NCBI GenBank assembly: GCA_024642115.1
Contig: JAHEBU010000005.1
Location: forward strand, 183,566 to 247,565
Source: Marivivens sp.
Lineage (GTDB): Bacteria; Pseudomonadota; Alphaproteobacteria; Rhodobacterales; Rhodobacteraceae
Length of the DNA: 64,000 nucleotides
Direction: 5' to 3'
Part shown: one piece after another, positions 63,512-64,000 of the stretch
Position numbering within the stretch: the stretch's first letter is position 1
Layout: each line of letters starts with the position of its first letter
Notes under the pieces: generated by a model
Database searches by the model: none
What the model was told of the DNA's origin: nothing
What the model saw: only the letters and a program-made list of their open reading frames with translations
Position numbers and translations under genes: made by a program

Positions 63512-64000
63512 ATGAGTGCAGCAGACGACGCCTATGCAGCAGCGGAACGGTTGATCGCCGAGGCGAAGGCCGATGGGCGGACACAAGTGTCGTTCGATCA
63601 GGATGAGTTTCGGGCGCTTGATCGGGTGCCGCCTGAAATCGTGGGGCTGACGAAGGTCAGAGAGATTGATCTCGACAACACGCAGGTCAGCGACCTGACG
63701 CCGCTGTCCGGGCTGACGGGGATCACGAGCCTCAGGCTCGCCAACACGCAGGTCAGCGACCTGACGCCGCTGTCCGGGCTGACAGGGATCACGGACCTCT
63801 TGCTCAACTACACGCAAGTCAGCGACCTGACGCCGCTGTCCGGGTTGACGGGGATCACGGACCTCTTTCTCAACAACACGCAGGTCAGCGACCTGACGCC
63901 GCTGTCCGGGCTGACGGGGATCACGCGCCTCTTGCTCAACGACACGCAAGTCAGCGACCTGACGCCGCTGTCCGGGCTGACGGGGATCACGGACCTCTTT
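63512..64000 (+). CDS. leucine-rich-repeat protein, N-terminal part (3' end outside window)
   Basis: The frame opens at ATG 63512 with GGAGG before it and stays open to the window end (163 codons). Residues 1-45 are a helical lead (AADDAYAAAERLIAEAKADG), followed by 22-residue leucine-rich repeats with the unit TQVSDLTPLSGLTGIT plus five or six variable residues, of the internalin-like SDLTPL type. Five repeats are seen and more probably follow. No signal peptide. The partner domain, and so the function, lies beyond the edge. Confidence 0.85.
   Translation, partial: MSAADDAYAAAERLIAEAKADGRTQVSFDQDEFRALDRVPPEIVGLTKVREIDLDNTQVSDLTPLSGLTGITSLRLANTQVSDLTPLSGLTGITDLLLNYTQVSDLTPLSGLTGITDLFLNNTQVSDLTPLSGLTGITRLLLNDTQVSDLTPLSGLTGITDLF
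63677..64000 (+). repeat. 66-bp tandem DNA repeat encoding the LRR units
   Basis: Five copies with the CAGGTCAGCGACCTGACG core (or CAAGTC) at 63683, 63749, 63815, 63881 and 63947, exactly 66 bases apart. Copies are nearly identical even at third codon positions; only the variable residues differ. Confidence 0.9.

Noticed and set aside
63677..64000. Regular 66-bp repeats considered as a CRISPR array
   Set aside because: The repeats are directly adjacent, in frame, and encode leucine-rich repeats.

Overview
The window is high-GC, densely packed chromosomal DNA of the kind found in marine Rhodobacteraceae (roseobacter group, Alphaproteobacteria). This is inferred from the gene content: a long-form serA beside serC, a selD fused to an oxidoreductase, an MbfA-type ferritin/VIT1 iron exporter behind an Irr-type ICE box, a DMSP-lyase-family cupin, a DUF2794 protein, Hint-domain proteins, and the order gpmI-envC-ctpA-rppH. 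I saw no rRNA, tRNA, CRISPR array, insertion sequence or prophage gene. The species cannot be named from sequence alone.

Layout. 1-6.6 kb: the 3' end of tdh, an MFS transporter, a small membrane protein, then a tightly overlapping operon of ABC ATPase, FtsX-type permease, AttH/CrtC-like lipocalin and a flavin-binding PNPOx-like protein. 6.6-9.8 kb: selenium metabolism, with the fused selD and convergent mnmH making selenophosphate and using it for tRNA 2-selenouridine. 9.9-11.7 kb: VOC protein, metallophosphatase and DMSP-lyase-like cupin. 11.8-15.6 kb: the whole serine pathway from 3-phosphoglycerate (serA, serC and divergent serB), followed by a TSUP transporter. 16.5-22.2 kb: desaturase, asparaginase, IalB-like protein, rlmN, a MarR regulator and unknowns.

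22.2-34.2 kb is a sugar-catabolic locus. A seven-gene minus-strand operon (binding protein, two permeases, ATPase, GH2 beta-mannosidase-like enzyme, TIM-barrel isomerase, Gfo/Idh oxidoreductase) is divergent from a LacI regulator followed by a second isomerase/oxidoreductase pair. Two LacI-type operator half-palindromes lie between them. A secreted glycosidase-like protein, a LOG-family protein and dapD follow. 37-41 kb holds two unknowns and two Hint-domain proteins, one of them degenerate. 41-52 kb is housekeeping: dapE, rnr, a lytic transglycosylase, rppH, ctpA, an EnvC-like factor, gpmI and mbfA. 52-60.6 kb holds a TetR regulator with palindromic operators, a NYN-LOTUS protein, a serine hydrolase, glutathione-dependent formaldehyde dehydrogenase, an I78 inhibitor, DUF2794, NlpC/P60 endopeptidase, leucyl aminopeptidase and a beta-carbonic anhydrase.

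The right end (60.6-64 kb) is more accessory. It has four tiny genes falling into two paralogous families around an outer-membrane beta-barrel gene, then a TPR protein, and a leucine-rich-repeat gene with nearly identical 66-bp repeats that runs off the window. A short palindromic repeat (core GGTGGGTT-NN-AACCCACC) occurs five times at gene 3' ends and supplies the stop codon of two genes.
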